In this document: positions 30,084 through 41,669 of the stretch, piece by piece
How positions within the stretch are numbered: the stretch's first letter is position 1
Layout of the letters: each line of letters opens with the position of its first letter
Assembly (NCBI GenBank): GCA_026770025.1
Contig: JAMXDE010000007.1
Location: 620,001 to 684,000 of the forward strand
DNA length: 64,000 nucleotides
Reading direction: 5' to 3'
From: Craspedostauros australis
Lineage: Eukaryota > Bacillariophyta > Bacillariophyceae > Mastogloiales > Achnanthaceae
Position numbers and translations under genes: made by a program
The notes under the pieces: generated by a model
The model's input: only the letters and a program-made list of their open reading frames with translations
Told to the model about the DNA's origin: nothing
Database searches by the model: none

Positions 30084-31649
30084 ATGAAGTTCCTAGCTCT
30101 TGCGCTTTCCGCCCTGATCGGCGCTGCGTCCGCCAAGACCAGCGTCAACACCAACGAGATCAACCGCCGCATCCGCAATGGTGAATTCAACAAGAACACC
30201 ATCCTCTCCAAGGCCAGGCCATACGGCCGTCGTGTCGACGAGAACGCCGATGAGGAGGAGTTCGAAATCACCGGAGACTACTCCATCCAGTTCAACAGCT
30301 GCCTTTCCCTCACCATGCAGAACGACGAGATCTTCGAGGACGAGGACTTGCTCGACCTCGCTGCTGCCGAGACCATCATCTCCGAGACGTCCTTGATCCT
30401 CTTCAACGTGTGCAAGACCGAATACTGCTACTACGAGGAGGAGGATGCCGCCAACACCTACGTTGTCGACATCGCCACCTTCATTCAGGCGCTCGCCGAG
30501 TACCTCCCAAACCAGCGCAACGACTACTGCGAGGCCTGCGAGGAGAACTACGAGTACTGCGAGACCTACCTCGGATGGGCCGACGAGGATGCCGCGGACG
30601 ACGGCGCTGACGAAGACGGCGACGAGAACAGCAACGAAGATGGCGATGAGAAGGACGACGAAGATGACAAGGACGAGAACGACGAGGATGACAAGGACGA
30701 CGAAGACGACAAGGACGACGGCGAAGGTGAGGATCGCCGCCGAAAGCTCGCGCAGAAGAACATCCAGTACATCGACTGCGACCTGTGCGTGGACTACCAG
30801 TGCATCGAGCAGGACCAGGGCGAGGATGCCGATGAGGACGAGGACGAAGAGAAGGACATGGACTACGACAACGCCCTCGAGTGGATCCAGGAGATCTCCG
30901 AATGCCAGCAGATGGAGGACCAGAACGGCCAGTACGAGAACATCTACGGAGGCTTCATCTGCAACGAGTACGGAAACGGTGTCGAGCTCGCCATCTTCCT
31001 CGACGAGGACTGCAGCCTGTACCACAAGCAGCTCCGATTCTCCAACTTCGTCGATGACGATGACGCCACGTCTTACTACAAGTCCGCCAAGATCATCGAG
31101 AACATGTTCACCAGCGACCTTGACTGCGCTTACGAGGAGATCGAGTACGTCAACCCAGACGACTACGAGGAGGGAGACGAAGACGACAACCAGGATGACG
31201 AGGATGAGGAGAACGAGGCCAGCGAATACTGCCGCAACCTCTTCGAAGGCGACTTTGAAGCCGTCAGCCTTGGAAACTGCGAAGCCGAAGACGAGGATGC
31301 CGACAACCAGGAGGACGAGGACGAAGATGCCTACGTTGCCAACTACGACTGGTACTCATACGTCATCTCCGAGGAAGACGTGGAAGATGCCCAGGCCATC
31401 TGCCGAGCCGTTGAGGAGCTCGACGGAGAGTACTACACCGTCTACGACTCCTCCACCAGCGGAAGCACGTACGACTACAACCAGGGCACCACCAGCTCCA
31501 AATCCACTGGAGGCAGCATGAGCGGCGGAGCCATCTTCGGCATCATCGTCCTCATCGCCGTCGCCTGTGCCGGAGCCGCCTGGGTCTTCACGAGCAAGGG
31601 TGACCGCAGCGACAAGAAGAGACCTCTGATCTCCGGATCCATGGCCTAA
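30084..31649 (+). CDS. Acidic Cys-rich type I membrane protein
   Basis: The 521-residue protein has a signal peptide (MKFLALALSALIGAASA) and a luminal part with many paired cysteines (CEACEENYEYC, CDLCVDYQC). A Asp/Glu/Lys block lies near residues 173-215 and further acidic tracts near 360-420. One membrane span (about 478-500) is followed by a basic tail. A Tyr/Asp-rich pattern recurs across the ectodomain. No enzymatic motif is seen. The acidic tracts could bind Ca2+ or associate with wall polymers; that is inference. Codons are strongly biased to C- and G-ending forms, suggesting high expression. The frame stays open upstream to 29847, but the signal peptide fixes the start at 30084. Secreted acidic proteins of this kind occur in stramenopiles; I cannot name a family. 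Confidence 0.85.
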   Translation: MKFLALALSALIGAASAKTSVNTNEINRRIRNGEFNKNTILSKARPYGRRVDENADEEEFEITGDYSIQFNSCLSLTMQNDEIFEDEDLLDLAAAETIISETSLILFNVCKTEYCYYEEEDAANTYVVDIATFIQALAEYLPNQRNDYCEACEENYEYCETYLGWADEDAADDGADEDGDENSNEDGDEKDDEDDKDENDEDDKDDEDDKDDGEGEDRRRKLAQKNIQYIDCDLCVDYQCIEQDQGEDADEDEDEEKDMDYDNALEWIQEISECQQMEDQNGQYENIYGGFICNEYGNGVELAIFLDEDCSLYHKQLRFSNFVDDDDATSYYKSAKIIENMFTSDLDCAYEEIEYVNPDDYEEGDEDDNQDDEDEENEASEYCRNLFEGDFEAVSLGNCEAEDEDADNQEDEDEDAYVANYDWYSYVISEEDVEDAQAICRAVEELDGEYYTVYDSSTSGSTYDYNQGTTSSKSTGGSMSGGAIFGIIVLIAVACAGAAWVFTSKGDRSDKKRPLISGSMA

Positions 31650-32645
31650 GCACCTCCATGTCCCGACATCCCCTCTTCCTGTCACCAAGGTGTTCGTGGT
31701 AGGACCACAACGTGACATCATCATTGTGTATTGAACCATACAATCGATCGCTGCTTGAGCCGCCACCAAACGCAACACCGGACCCCTTAACTGTTTGTTC
31801 AATCTAATCAACCATACTCTAGTTCACCGTAAGACTTACTGTTGTTGTACCGCACTTTACCACCTATTGTATTATCGTACTCAGGCACGGGTACGGCGGG
31901 GTGGTATAGTAACAGCGTGACCGAAATACGCGTACGAACTACCACTGGGATACTGATAAAGTGAGCTCGATCGGGTCATGAACGATCGTGCATTCTCTGT
32001 TCGAACATGATGCGTGGACCAATGCGCACACGAGTACAATTCCTTCGTGTTTTTTTGGCGAGGCTGGTGTTGTTTATGATTTGTGTTGAGTCGGACTTGG
32101 CTTCGCTCCCAGTCACGAGCCATGCCCGCGCAGGACACACATGCAAATCACATCGACGAGTTGGGGTGTTGACTGGTGTGAACCGCGATCGTGGTGGATG
32201 TGGATCACGCTCTGCGCGCACCAACCACGGCCGTTTGTACGAAGAGCTCGAACGTCACGCAAAGGAGAGGAAAAAGAACAGAAATATCGTAGTACCTTTG
32301 TGCACTTTGTGGTACCAAGGAGAGAGAGGAGCGCAGCCAATCACAATTCCAATGCTGTCACACACGCAAAGAAGATGGAGAGGTATCAATTGCCGCAAAA
32401 TTATCCGTTGGGAATTCAAACACACAACACGATTCCAAAAAAGAAAAACCAAGACAACACAACCACCACCGACACCATCGACTTCCGCTCGGCTCTCCTC
32501 CACCCTCTTACGCTCGGCTCCGCTCCCCTCTCCTCTCTTCGATTCAATCTCTACAGAACTTCATACGAGCACACAACATCAACACCAACGACCAGCATCC
32601 TCGTACGACAGATATACCACGATACTCCACAGAGTATCCCAGACC
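31650..32645. other. Spacer and pyrimidine-rich leader
   Basis: 3' flank of the acidic protein and promoter/leader of the transporter. A C/T-rich tract occupies about 32490-32550, and the final 100 bases are A/C-rich. The transporter frame is open from an ATG at 32007, but the extension is low complexity and unlike the paralogue's N-terminus, so it was not included. Confidence 0.55.
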
Positions 32646-33977
32646 ATGATGAACGCAAGCAACAGCCTTGGGATGGAGACGATTCCCTTGATGACCATCA
32701 GCCAGATCGAAGAGATGCGACAGAGCAAGGATGCGACAGCGGGACCGGCCATGGCTACGACCATGACGGCCACCATGACGACCGCGAACCCGAGCCTGGA
32801 GGTGGAAATGGGAGGAGCCAACAAGTTCAGACAACAGGGCAAATCATCGATGCAACAGCAGCAGCAACAGCAGCAGCATCACAGCATGCCGCCATCCGCA
32901 TCGGGCACCGGATCGCTGAGCGTGACATCCACGCCGACGAAGGGATCGTCCTCGCTCGTTGGGTCGCTGTCAGCGGCCTCGTCACCCTCACCGCTTCCGA
33001 CGGGACACGCCGCACAAGCCGGTGGCATGCCCCCTGGACTCAAGCTGCTCATTGGCGCAGGAGGGATCTACGCGGTGTTCCTATACTACGGGTCGTTGCA
33101 GGAGGATGTATTCCGCTACGTGTCAGCAGAGGGGGAGACGTTCCAGCAGGCCTGGTTCCTGCAGGCGCTCGAAGCGTTCGCCAACGTCATCGTTGCGTTC
33201 GTTGGCATGCACGTGAACGGACCGACCAAGGGAATTCCGCTGCGCATGTTCTACATCTCTGGCGCATCGCAGGTGACGGCCAAGGCGTGCACCAGCCTGG
33301 CGCTCGCCAACGGACTTTCGTTCCCGATCGCGACGCTGGCAAAGAGCGGCAAGATGGCGCCCGTCATGTTCGGTTCGGCGTTGCTTGGCGGTGCGCAGTA
33401 CGATATCCGTGACTACCTGCAGGTCGCAGCCATCATCGGGGGGACGGCCATCGTCTCCATGGGGAAAAAGAAGTCGTCGGAGGTTTCCGATTCCATGATG
33501 GGGCTGTGCTACATCACCCTGTCGCTCGTGCTGGACGGAATCACGGCGGGATTCCAAAAGCGCCTGAAACGTGACACCGCCGATGCGGGGGTGAAGGTGA
33601 AATCGTACGACTTCATGTTCTGGACCAACGTCTCCATGTGCTTCGTTGCCGCCTCCGTCGCCATCGTGCTGGGCGAATGGAGCCCCGCCACCTCCTACCT
33701 GATGAACAACCCCGAGATCATGTCCAGCATCATCAAGTTCATCGCCTGCTCTGCCATCGGCCAATCGTTCATCTTCTTTACGATCGCCCATTTCGACCCG
33801 CTGGTTCTCACAACGGTGACCACGACGCGAAAGATCTTCTCCGTGCTGCTCTCCATCTTCATGAAGGGCCACACGCTCTCCAGCATGGGTTGGTCTGGCA
33901 TGGCGCTTGCCTGCGGCGGCATCATGTCCGAGCTTCAGGACAAGTCGAGAAAGATGAACCACGCTCATCGGCACTGA
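32646..33977 (+). CDS. UAA-family nucleotide(-sugar) transporter, SLC35B1-like, copy A
   Basis: This 443-residue multispan transporter belongs to the UAA/SLC35B family. SLC35B1 members exchange ATP/ADP or nucleotide sugars across the ER membrane. Family segments include GIYAVFLYYGSLQEDV, KACTSLALANGLSFP, LAKSGKMAPVM and TTTRKIFSVLLSI, spread over about ten hydrophobic helices. About 120 residues before the first helix are low complexity, with a Gln run, and are absent from the paralogue at 44988-46016. The rest is closely similar to that copy. The C-terminus (RKMNHAHRH) lacks a classical KKxx retrieval signal. The substrate is not determined by sequence. Confidence 0.92.
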   Translation: MMNASNSLGMETIPLMTISQIEEMRQSKDATAGPAMATTMTATMTTANPSLEVEMGGANKFRQQGKSSMQQQQQQQQHHSMPPSASGTGSLSVTSTPTKGSSSLVGSLSAASSPSPLPTGHAAQAGGMPPGLKLLIGAGGIYAVFLYYGSLQEDVFRYVSAEGETFQQAWFLQALEAFANVIVAFVGMHVNGPTKGIPLRMFYISGASQVTAKACTSLALANGLSFPIATLAKSGKMAPVMFGSALLGGAQYDIRDYLQVAAIIGGTAIVSMGKKKSSEVSDSMMGLCYITLSLVLDGITAGFQKRLKRDTADAGVKVKSYDFMFWTNVSMCFVAASVAIVLGEWSPATSYLMNNPEIMSSIIKFIACSAIGQSFIFFTIAHFDPLVLTTVTTTRKIFSVLLSIFMKGHTLSSMGWSGMALACGGIMSELQDKSRKMNHAHRH

Positions 33978-34430
33978 GCACTCGTCCTCACGCGCACGCA
34001 TGTCCAGTGCGACGGCATTCGTCGCGCTCCCATCCACTCCAGGCCAGTGCGCCAGCAACACAACAGTAGGTGCGACGGCATTTTGTGATGTCTGGTGGTG
34101 GAATGCTGCAAAGAGTGAGATACAATCAAGCAAGAAAAGGAGGCGAGGAACCAGGTGCGGTGCTACGCCACGGCATACCACGGGCTGTGCTTGTTTCGCA
34201 TACCTGCTGAGTTTGCATAGGGACGTAGGTTCACGTCCAACATCGATTGCTTCGTGTCGATACCGTGCCGATACTTTGTTGGGATCAGGAACATTGGCAG
34301 CTGCAAATTCATCAATCTTCAGCGCAAACAAATCGGAAATCCATGTCCCCTCGCCCAATCTGACAAAGCAATCTGCGATGTGACTGCTGTGGACTCTGGG
34401 AAGGAGTCGGAAGTTGTATGATACGAACCA

Positions 34431-34450
34431 ATGGTATCATGCGCGTAGAC
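34431..34450. repeat. Dispersed intergenic motif, copy B
   Basis: ATGGTATCATGCGCGTAGAC, one mismatch from the copy at 26705-26724. Confidence 0.7.
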
Positions 34451-35113
34451 TATTACACATCAGACTACGGACAGGTGGAGCAGAGTAAATGTATTCGAAT
34501 CTTCTCTGCTCTTCTCTTCTCTCTGGAGAGAGAGAGAGAGAGCATTTGTCGTCGACTCTCCTACAATTCCATACATCGTATTCGACAAACACACTCTTGC
34601 TGTCTCTAGCTGTTGGCACGAGTATAGTATCTGCATCTCCAAATGCGTTTCGATGAGTATAGTAGTATGGTACAAATAGACCAGGAACATGCATACTGGT
34701 ACGAGTATGGTGATGTGCCCCAGGAGTTTGCCAGATTGTGGTGAACTGGGGAGCGGAGACCGAGATACGTGTAAGTCCAGCTACAGGTAGAGTCGGAGAG
34801 GCAGAATTCAAAATCGCCGCTTTGGTGGATGGAATGCGGCAGCCGGCGCACGACTCCAGCCAGTCCCAGTTGTATGAAGCGGGCGTTATAGCGAACGTTA
34901 AGTTTTCGGTTTTGCAGACGTTGGTTGCAACACATTGGTTGATTCGTGTCCTCGTTGTGTGTGTGTGTTTGATTGTTTGCGTTTGTTGGTGTCTGCGTTT
35001 TCTGCGTGGGAGACACCTCACGAAGGACACGCCCTGCTTTGCGCCGTTGGTGGAGGTGATTCAAAGAGGCAAAGAAAAGGCAGCCAAGAGAGCAAGAAAG
35101 AGTGAGGCCAAGT

Positions 35114-35158
35114 AAGGAGGCAAGGAGGCAAGGAAGCAAGGAGGCAAGGAGGCAAGGA
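35114..35158. repeat. (AAGGAGGC)n purine-rich tandem repeat
   Basis: Five to six near-identical 8-bp units with one A-for-G change upstream of the ankyrin-pseudokinase gene. A purine-only strand of this kind can form triplex structures. Confidence 0.85.
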
Positions 35159-35479
35159 AACACCACACACACCCGCACTTCTGCTTCGCCTCTCCGCTCG
35201 TGTGGTACAATAGAATAGTACCCTCCCATCCATCCACAAGAGTACAAGTACAAGTACAAGCACAAGCACATTGCAACGTTGCTCAAAACGGTTGCAAGTG
35301 GCGTTGGATACATAATAGTATCCTATTAGAATACTACGGCGCACGAAGACACTCACTCTCTCTACCAATATCCTTACAAGTATCGGTGGTACCACCACAT
35401 CAACACAGAACCAAGACAGAATCAACAAGCAGCACAGCGGTTGACTGTCGATTGTCGGAGGTCATCAGTTGAACCGAAG

Positions 35480-38400
35480 ATGACTGTTGCACCAAGATCT
35501 ATCGGCGCAGGTCCATCGATGGCGAATGCTGTCGCGACTGCCGCAGGCTCCAAGGCTGCATCGCCCTCCGAGGTTGTGCGGCCGACAGAAGCGCAGCTGC
35601 GATGGGCCCAGTTCCATCACAAGCGCAGAGCGACGCAAGTCCGGTCGACGGTGCAGGGGTTCTGGCAGACGCCCGCGACGCCGGAAGATGTGGAGGGAGC
35701 GCTGCCTGAGGATGGCAACGCAACGAGCGGAGCAGAATCCCTGCCGCCCCAAGTCAAGGAGAGAAAGCCGAAGGTCTCGAGAGGAAGGCGGGCGCTGCTG
35801 CGGGTCTCAAGGCGCAGTTACCAGAAGCGCAGGGACTTCATCCTGCAGCATGGATTTCAAGATCGCATTGACAGCGAGGATGACAGCGTTGGCACGGACG
35901 AAGGGGAAGGCGACGGCCAACGCGAAGGCATCAACGATGGAAGGCGGCTTGGTACCACAAGCGGTGGTGTGCGTGACAGCATTCGTGATGGTGGCGTGCA
36001 CGGTGGCGCATCCAGTTACGGAACTCCATCCACCAACACGCCATTACGTTCCAGACGGCGCCGACGTTGTGAGAACGGCGCCAACGATGAGCACAACGGT
36101 GTCAACGTCAACGTCAACGCTGACACGAACACCAGCATCGATAGAAACATCGACAATGAGATGGACATGGACATGGACAATGATAAGTTGTTGCAATCTA
36201 TCTTCACCAAGCCAACCCGCAGACGTCGTGCTCGGACGTACAAGAAGGGCCTCAACACAGCAACGAAAAAGCGTCTGCGGAATCAGTTCCAGGCGGCGTG
36301 CCATGCCATGATGATGAATCTGTCTGCCACACCATCCCCTTCCATCACCATACCCACAAAGCGCTGGATCCGCACGCAGGAGCACAAGGACGCCAGCGAG
36401 AAGTTCCACTACGACGATGTTCACTGGGGGATGGAGCAGCTGCGGTCGAACAATGGCCGTGGCAGAGATATTTCAGAACAAGTCTTCAGGCCCATGGATC
36501 AGGGAGCGTCGTGGATGATTCACATGCCCAAGAAGACAGCGTTGCGCGACCACCCGCACTTTGCGCTCGGTCATGCCCAACACCATCTTGGCCTCGATCA
36601 GCTTGCTGGCGGTGTCTCTGGCGACCTGTATGGCGACGGTGAGATGCAGCAGCAAAGCTATCCGGGCTCAGCATCGCATCCCGCGCACATCGATTCGCAG
36701 CGCATCACATTCGATCAGCTCGTGGATGCTGTGCAGCAGCAGCTTGTCACTCAATCCGCATCCTTCGAAATGGACCCTACCCATCCTGGGTCCAGCGCAC
36801 GCCCCACACCCAAAATGCGATTGCGATATTTCCTTCCAGGACAAAAGCAAGCCGCCGATGTCCATAGCAGCAGCATCACTGAAGACACTCAGGGTAACCC
36901 AAGCAGGAGCTGTGACAGTCGCATACCCAGTGACGTCATCGATGATGCCAACGGCGATACTTCACACGCTGACGCGCATAGTGCGAAGGACGAAAGTGGA
37001 CACGCTGTGGGCCAAGGTGATGGCCTTGGAGTTGGCAAACTGCATGCTGCAACTCGCAGCATGACCAAGGCGCGCAAGGAATTGCTGATGGACAAGTTCA
37101 AAAGAGCAACAGCCGGCGGAACTTCGAATCAACAAATCGGCGCAAGCGTCGCAAACAGAGCAAACAATGCCTCCAGTACAGAGATTGGAGACGATGCAAA
37201 GGACTCACGCAACGGTGGCATGCTCACGGCAGGTACGACCGAGATTATTGACGAAGGCAAGATCCACAGACTGCGAGAGCAGTACATGCAAATGACGCAA
37301 CGAAATTTTGCCACCTCCGCAAACAGAGCCCAGTTCGATGGAACGGACGAGGCACTGTGCGTGTCGTGTTGGGAAATGACGACGCAGGAGGCCGGGTACA
37401 GCGTCGGCGAGATGGAGCATCTTCGACAGCAGCGACAACAACGGCAGCAAATGCGACGGAATGCACAGCGGCATGACGGTGCTGTGGGCGGTGAGATGGA
37501 GATGGAGGCGAATGGCGCAGTGACATCCATCTGCCTGTGTTGCCATGAAGAATACGAAAGAGACTCCTCAGCAAACACCATCGAAGATATGAATGCCTCG
37601 TCCGGTCCGGTCTCTACCAGAAATGGCAGAGCATCATCATCGTCGTCACTGTCGTCGTCGTCACGAATGCCACGTAGCATAGAAGAGCAACAGACTCAGC
37701 ACCAGCGTACGAGCCTTGGTGCCAACGCGAATATGTCTCATGCTGGTGATGAATCTCCAACACAGGATGTTAGCAAGTCTCGCACAGCGAGTCGCGCGGA
37801 TGGCACGAGCAGTCTGGACACCGGAAAAGGGGATGAAGACTCCAAGCACGCGCAGGAACGTGGACCACACACATCGAAGGAGGTTGTTGATCACAACGAT
37901 GCGAGGTCCGACGTCTCTGGCGGCTTGGTGCTATCCGCATTGTGGAGCGTTGGAAAGAAGAGCGTCGAGAGCGCCATCTCTGGTTTGAACCAAACGACGA
38001 ATCTTAACCCAATCTCTGAGTCCACGACAAAGAACGAAACTGCTGCAGACACGGCGGCGGTAGACAACCAGGAGGGCAGCATGTCAACGGGAAAACCCGC
38101 CCCCGATCTCAAGGCTCGAGTCGCGAGAATGTCTGGCCGAGTCGGGGACTTCTTCTCCAAGGCACGGCCATCGTTGGACTCCAAGCACGGGGATGATCAT
38201 GACACCGATCTCGGTACAGTGAGGGCGTTTCGGAAATCGCAAGATGCTCGCAGGGAGTCTGGCATGACGGACGACTCGTCGTCGATGTCCTCCTTCCGCG
38301 TGCTCCCTGGCTTCCGGCAGATGATGCAGGGCTTACAACGTTCATCGCCGGAACGACAGGCCCAGTCCTCACGGCAGAGCGTGGGGGACGGTCAATCGAC

Positions 38401-41196
38401 GTTTGACATGAGCGTATCATCGGCGTCCTACTCAAAATTCAAGGATGCTCGGGATCGGCTGAATGCTGGGAGGGCCGGGTCCATCATCGATACCGATGGC
38501 GCCATGTCCGATGCCAGCAGCAACTTCGTCAATCCCAGAATGCTCGGCAACCTAATGCTGTCCCCGACGCTGCTGAACAAGCGGCTCCAACAAGCCATAC
38601 AGGCAATCGAAGCCAGGAATTGGGACCTCGTGCTGCACCTGCTGAACGCGAACCCGTGGCTTGCGGAGATGACGGAGATCACAACGAACCAGTACCTGCT
38701 GCACAAGGTGGCCTTCTACGGTGCCGAGTCTCCGCAATGCCCTGACGAAATCAACGAGGCATTGCTGGAGTTGTTTCCATCGGCTGTGCACAAGTTCGAT
38801 CAAGATGGCAACGTCCCACTTCACCTGTGCTCTGCCGCTGGCAACCTAGCCATGATCAAGCTGCTGGGGGAGGCATTCCAAAGCGGCGCATCGGTTCGGA
38901 ACGAAGACGGAATGCTCCCGCTGCACTTTGCTATCGCCACGATCCACGAAGTCACGCAACGTCGACTCCAGAGACAATCGGATGGAATCGAACCTGATGA
39001 AGCGACCATCCCGGATTCCACGGATGTCATCAGGACAGTTCTTCGGTTCTTCCGCAACGCTGTTGCCATCGCAGACAACGACGGCAATCTGCCCCTGCAC
39101 ATCGCCGCATCTTGCCTGGATGGTTCCGTCGGCGTTGATATCGTCTACCTGCTGCTCGACGAGGCGGACAGACAGATGAAGGACCCTTACGGTGTGCGTT
39201 TCTACAGCAAGGTGAAGTTCGAGGACATCAACGACTTGGACTCCGTGGCCACCATGTCCACACAGCGGGAGACCGATTCTGCGATGGAGGATGACGACTC
39301 GTTAGTGCATTGTACGATGGTGAAGAACAATGCGGGTGAAACGCCGCTCCTTTCTGCCATCCTCGTCAAGGCTGACTGGAAGATCATCGAGGCCATCGCC
39401 GGCGGGCCAGGAGGCGCACACGCGGCGCTGATCGAGGACGCTGATCAAAATAATGCGCTGCACCTCCTTCTCAGCAAGGACTACGCCAACCCACCAGCTG
39501 CCCTGTCTGTGCTGAAGGTGGCCCCGAAGGCAGCAAGCTGCCGTAATGCTCTAGGGATCCTCCCGATTGAATATGCGTGCATGACGATGCTCCCGGCCGA
39601 AGTCATCCTCGCCATCGTGCTCGTCGATTTGCCATTCGAGATCGAAAATCCCAGCGCAGCACCCTCAGCTGCACGGCGTAATTTTGGACAGAGTTGGTGG
39701 TTCCTCACGTGCGAATGCGACGATCATTACGTCGAAATAGTCAAACACGTCATCGCGATGTGCACCTACGAACAAGCACGCCAGCTCTGCTTCTTGAAGG
39801 GTGGGCCCGCAACTGACAAGCACTCCGCGATCTCGAGGGCAACACCTCTCTGCCATGAAGTCCTCAGCATGTCACTGCGCTTCGTCGGTCGGTTTGAATT
39901 CATCGGTTCTTCCGCCATCGCGTCGGATCCAACGTCCGGACTGAAGATATTTGATGCGCTTGACTTTGGCGCATCGGATGATGACATGCACAACGAAGGC
40001 AAACGGGTCCTGTTGAGCTGCTATTCTCAGCAGCAACCATTCATTGAGAAGGTACGTGGCAGTGTTGGCATATCTGCAAATGATATGCATGTATGGTACC
40101 TTGTTGAGTTTAATTGACGCTCCCAGGGGCATGGACTGCTTTACATCAGGCGGTTGCCGAGCAGCATGTCAAACTCACATTGTCTCGTTGCTACTGTTAT
40201 TACCTTTTCCTCTCGCCGTCGCTGTTGATGACGATGGTCGTGGTGACGGTTATGGTGAACATTGCCACCGTGGTCGCGATCACAACCACTATCGTGGCCA
40301 CGAACATCTAAACATACACGTGTACGTGCACGTACATGGATGCGCAGACGCAATCAATGAACATGGTCCAGCTGGACTCTACGTTCGTGGAGGAGGTCCT
40401 CACGTTCACCGTCAACGAAAACCCGGATCATCTCTCGGGTCGACCTTCCCAGTACTGCATGTCTTTGGAACGGCCCACATTGACACTTGATGGGGTTGTA
40501 AGCGGCATGATGACCAACAGCGCCTATCAGCAAGACCAAAGTCTGAGGAACAAGTACTCCGCAAAGGTCGCCGCCGTGTTGCGCTTGATTGCCAAATCAC
40601 TTCGGCATCTGCACTCCAACGGAGTGGTCCACGGAGATTTGTGCGCAGAGAAGTGCGGAAAGTTCGACGATGGCTGGAAGCTGATGGGCAGACTTGAAGT
40701 GCAGCAGGTTGGATCTACCTTCGTGCACATGGGTGGAACGGCGATCCCGCCGGAAGCGATCGGCGAGGTTGATTCCGGCGTTGTCGTCGACACGGATTCC
40801 ATCCCTGTGGCCATAACTCAGCAGAACGAAGTCAGCCCTTCGATCGACGTTTGGGGCTTCGGCAAGCTTGCCTACGAAGTCTTCGTCGGGAAGAACTTGG
40901 TGGATTTTGACGATATCCGCAATCCGTCCAACGATGTGGTTGGACTGCTGGAGCTCATGGAGTGGAACGAAGACAACCTCAGGATGGTGTTTGAAGACCT
41001 GCTGGACGTTGGAATTCCAGAGAGCGGTGCGGATCTCATTGCTTCATGCTTATTGCCAGCGGCTTCAAGTCGCCCGGGCAGCATGGACGAGGTTCTGGAC
41101 AATCCATTTTGGAAGGACATTCGAAAGTATCGCCAATCCTCGCGGCAGCGCTCGAGGCGTTCGTATGCGGCAACATCCGAGGTTGGAGAGATTTGA
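35480..41196 (+). CDS. Ankyrin-repeat protein with C-terminal pseudokinase domain
   Basis: Two exons, 35480-40051 and 40348-41196, are inferred to give about 1806 residues. The first 1000 residues are mostly disordered, with a Cys-pair element (CVSCWEM...CLCCHEEY) near 620-700. Ankyrin repeats occupy about residues 1040-1390 (NVPLHLCSAAGN, MLPLHFAIA, NLPLHIAASC, NNALHLLLSK). The C-terminal part is kinase-like: HLHSNGVVHGDLCAEKCGKF at the catalytic loop and a PPEAIG then DVWGFGKLAYEV helix-F region. The loop has HGD rather than HRD and no DFG is seen, so it is probably a pseudokinase. This architecture is common in stramenopiles. The donor GTACGT (40052) is clear; the acceptor at 40345-40347 is the best phase-0 choice but could be a later AG. 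Confidence 0.8.
40052..40347 (+). other. Probable intron joining ankyrin and kinase-like exons
   Basis: Donor GTACGT, branch-like ATCTAAAC near 40307-40314 and acceptor GCGCAG, phase 0, 296 bp. The upstream frame would otherwise end at 40117 with no kinase domain. Confidence 0.6.
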
Positions 41197-41282
41197 GGCT
41201 GAAATTTAAGCTGAATCATCCTCGAAAGCGAAGTAGGTCGTACTCCATGGAGGACACTCCGCAAAAGAAGCACGGCAGTGCT

Positions 41283-41298
41283 ATGAGTACGTACTCAT
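41283..41298. other. Perfect 16-bp palindrome ATGAGTACGTACTCAT
   Basis: Self-complementary sequence 87 bases after the ankyrin-pseudokinase stop, comparable to the palindrome after SLX1. Confidence 0.75.
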
Positions 41299-41390
41299 GT
41301 CTGAATGACCTACTCTACAATCCCCTTCTGCTTCTTCACGGCTGAATCTGTTTGTTGAAATAACATGGAGTGTGCGAGTAGTCGTAGTGG

Positions 41391-41425
41391 AGTCCTCTGC
41401 TTGCTCTCTACGATTAGAGAGGACT
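41391..41425. other. Nested inverted repeat (3' hairpin)
   Basis: Outer arms AGTCCTCT and AGAGGACT enclose inner arms CTCTCTA and TAGAGAG with a four-base loop. It lies between two convergent 3' ends. Confidence 0.7.
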
Positions 41426-41669
41426 AGTCTACCAATACTTTGATGCATTCTGCTATGCGTAGCTCGTACGGCACTGGTATCCAAATCACTGACCACTCCG
41501 TACATGCTGCGGGTGTGCAGCCGGATGTTTCGGGAGACTTTGCGGTTCGGTTCCCTTCGTTTCGGGTTGATGCGTGCGACAATCAATGCCTCTTTGTGCG
41601 GTCCCAACCAGACATTGTTGAAGGCAGAGTGCATCCATCCAACTGCATCGAAGCGCAAGTGATGCTATA

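Larger units (their letters stand above)
33978..35479. other. Spacer with short repeats, 1.5 kb
   Basis: Holds copy B of the dispersed motif (34431-34450), a TCTCTCT-GG-AGAGAGA inverted repeat with an AG run (34518-34541), a GTGTGTGTGTTTG run near 34956-34974 and an AAGGAGGC tandem (35114-35158). An open frame just upstream of the next gene starts with TTG at 35441. No gene is seen. Confidence 0.6.
41197..41669. other. Convergent spacer with inverted repeats
   Basis: Between the ankyrin-pseudokinase and PEX6 3' ends. ATGAGTACGTACTCAT (41283-41298) is a perfect 16-bp palindrome. CTCTCTA-CGAT-TAGAGAG (41404-41421) sits inside a wider AGTCCTCT/AGAGGACT inverted repeat (41391-41425). No gene is seen. 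Confidence 0.65.

Noticed and set aside
30093-31025. 310-residue minus-strand Val/Leu-rich ORF
   Set aside because: It is the antisense of the GAC/GAG-rich acidic protein; complementary acidic codons give Val and Leu, producing a false membrane protein.
32007-32645. 213-codon in-frame extension of transporter A
   Set aside because: It is low complexity, covers a pyrimidine-rich leader and has no counterpart in the paralogue.
40116-40225. Alternative acceptor at CTCCCAG (about 40121-40127) for the ankyrin-pseudokinase gene
   Set aside because: The phase-0 frame after it runs into a stop after about 34 codons without kinase-like sequence.
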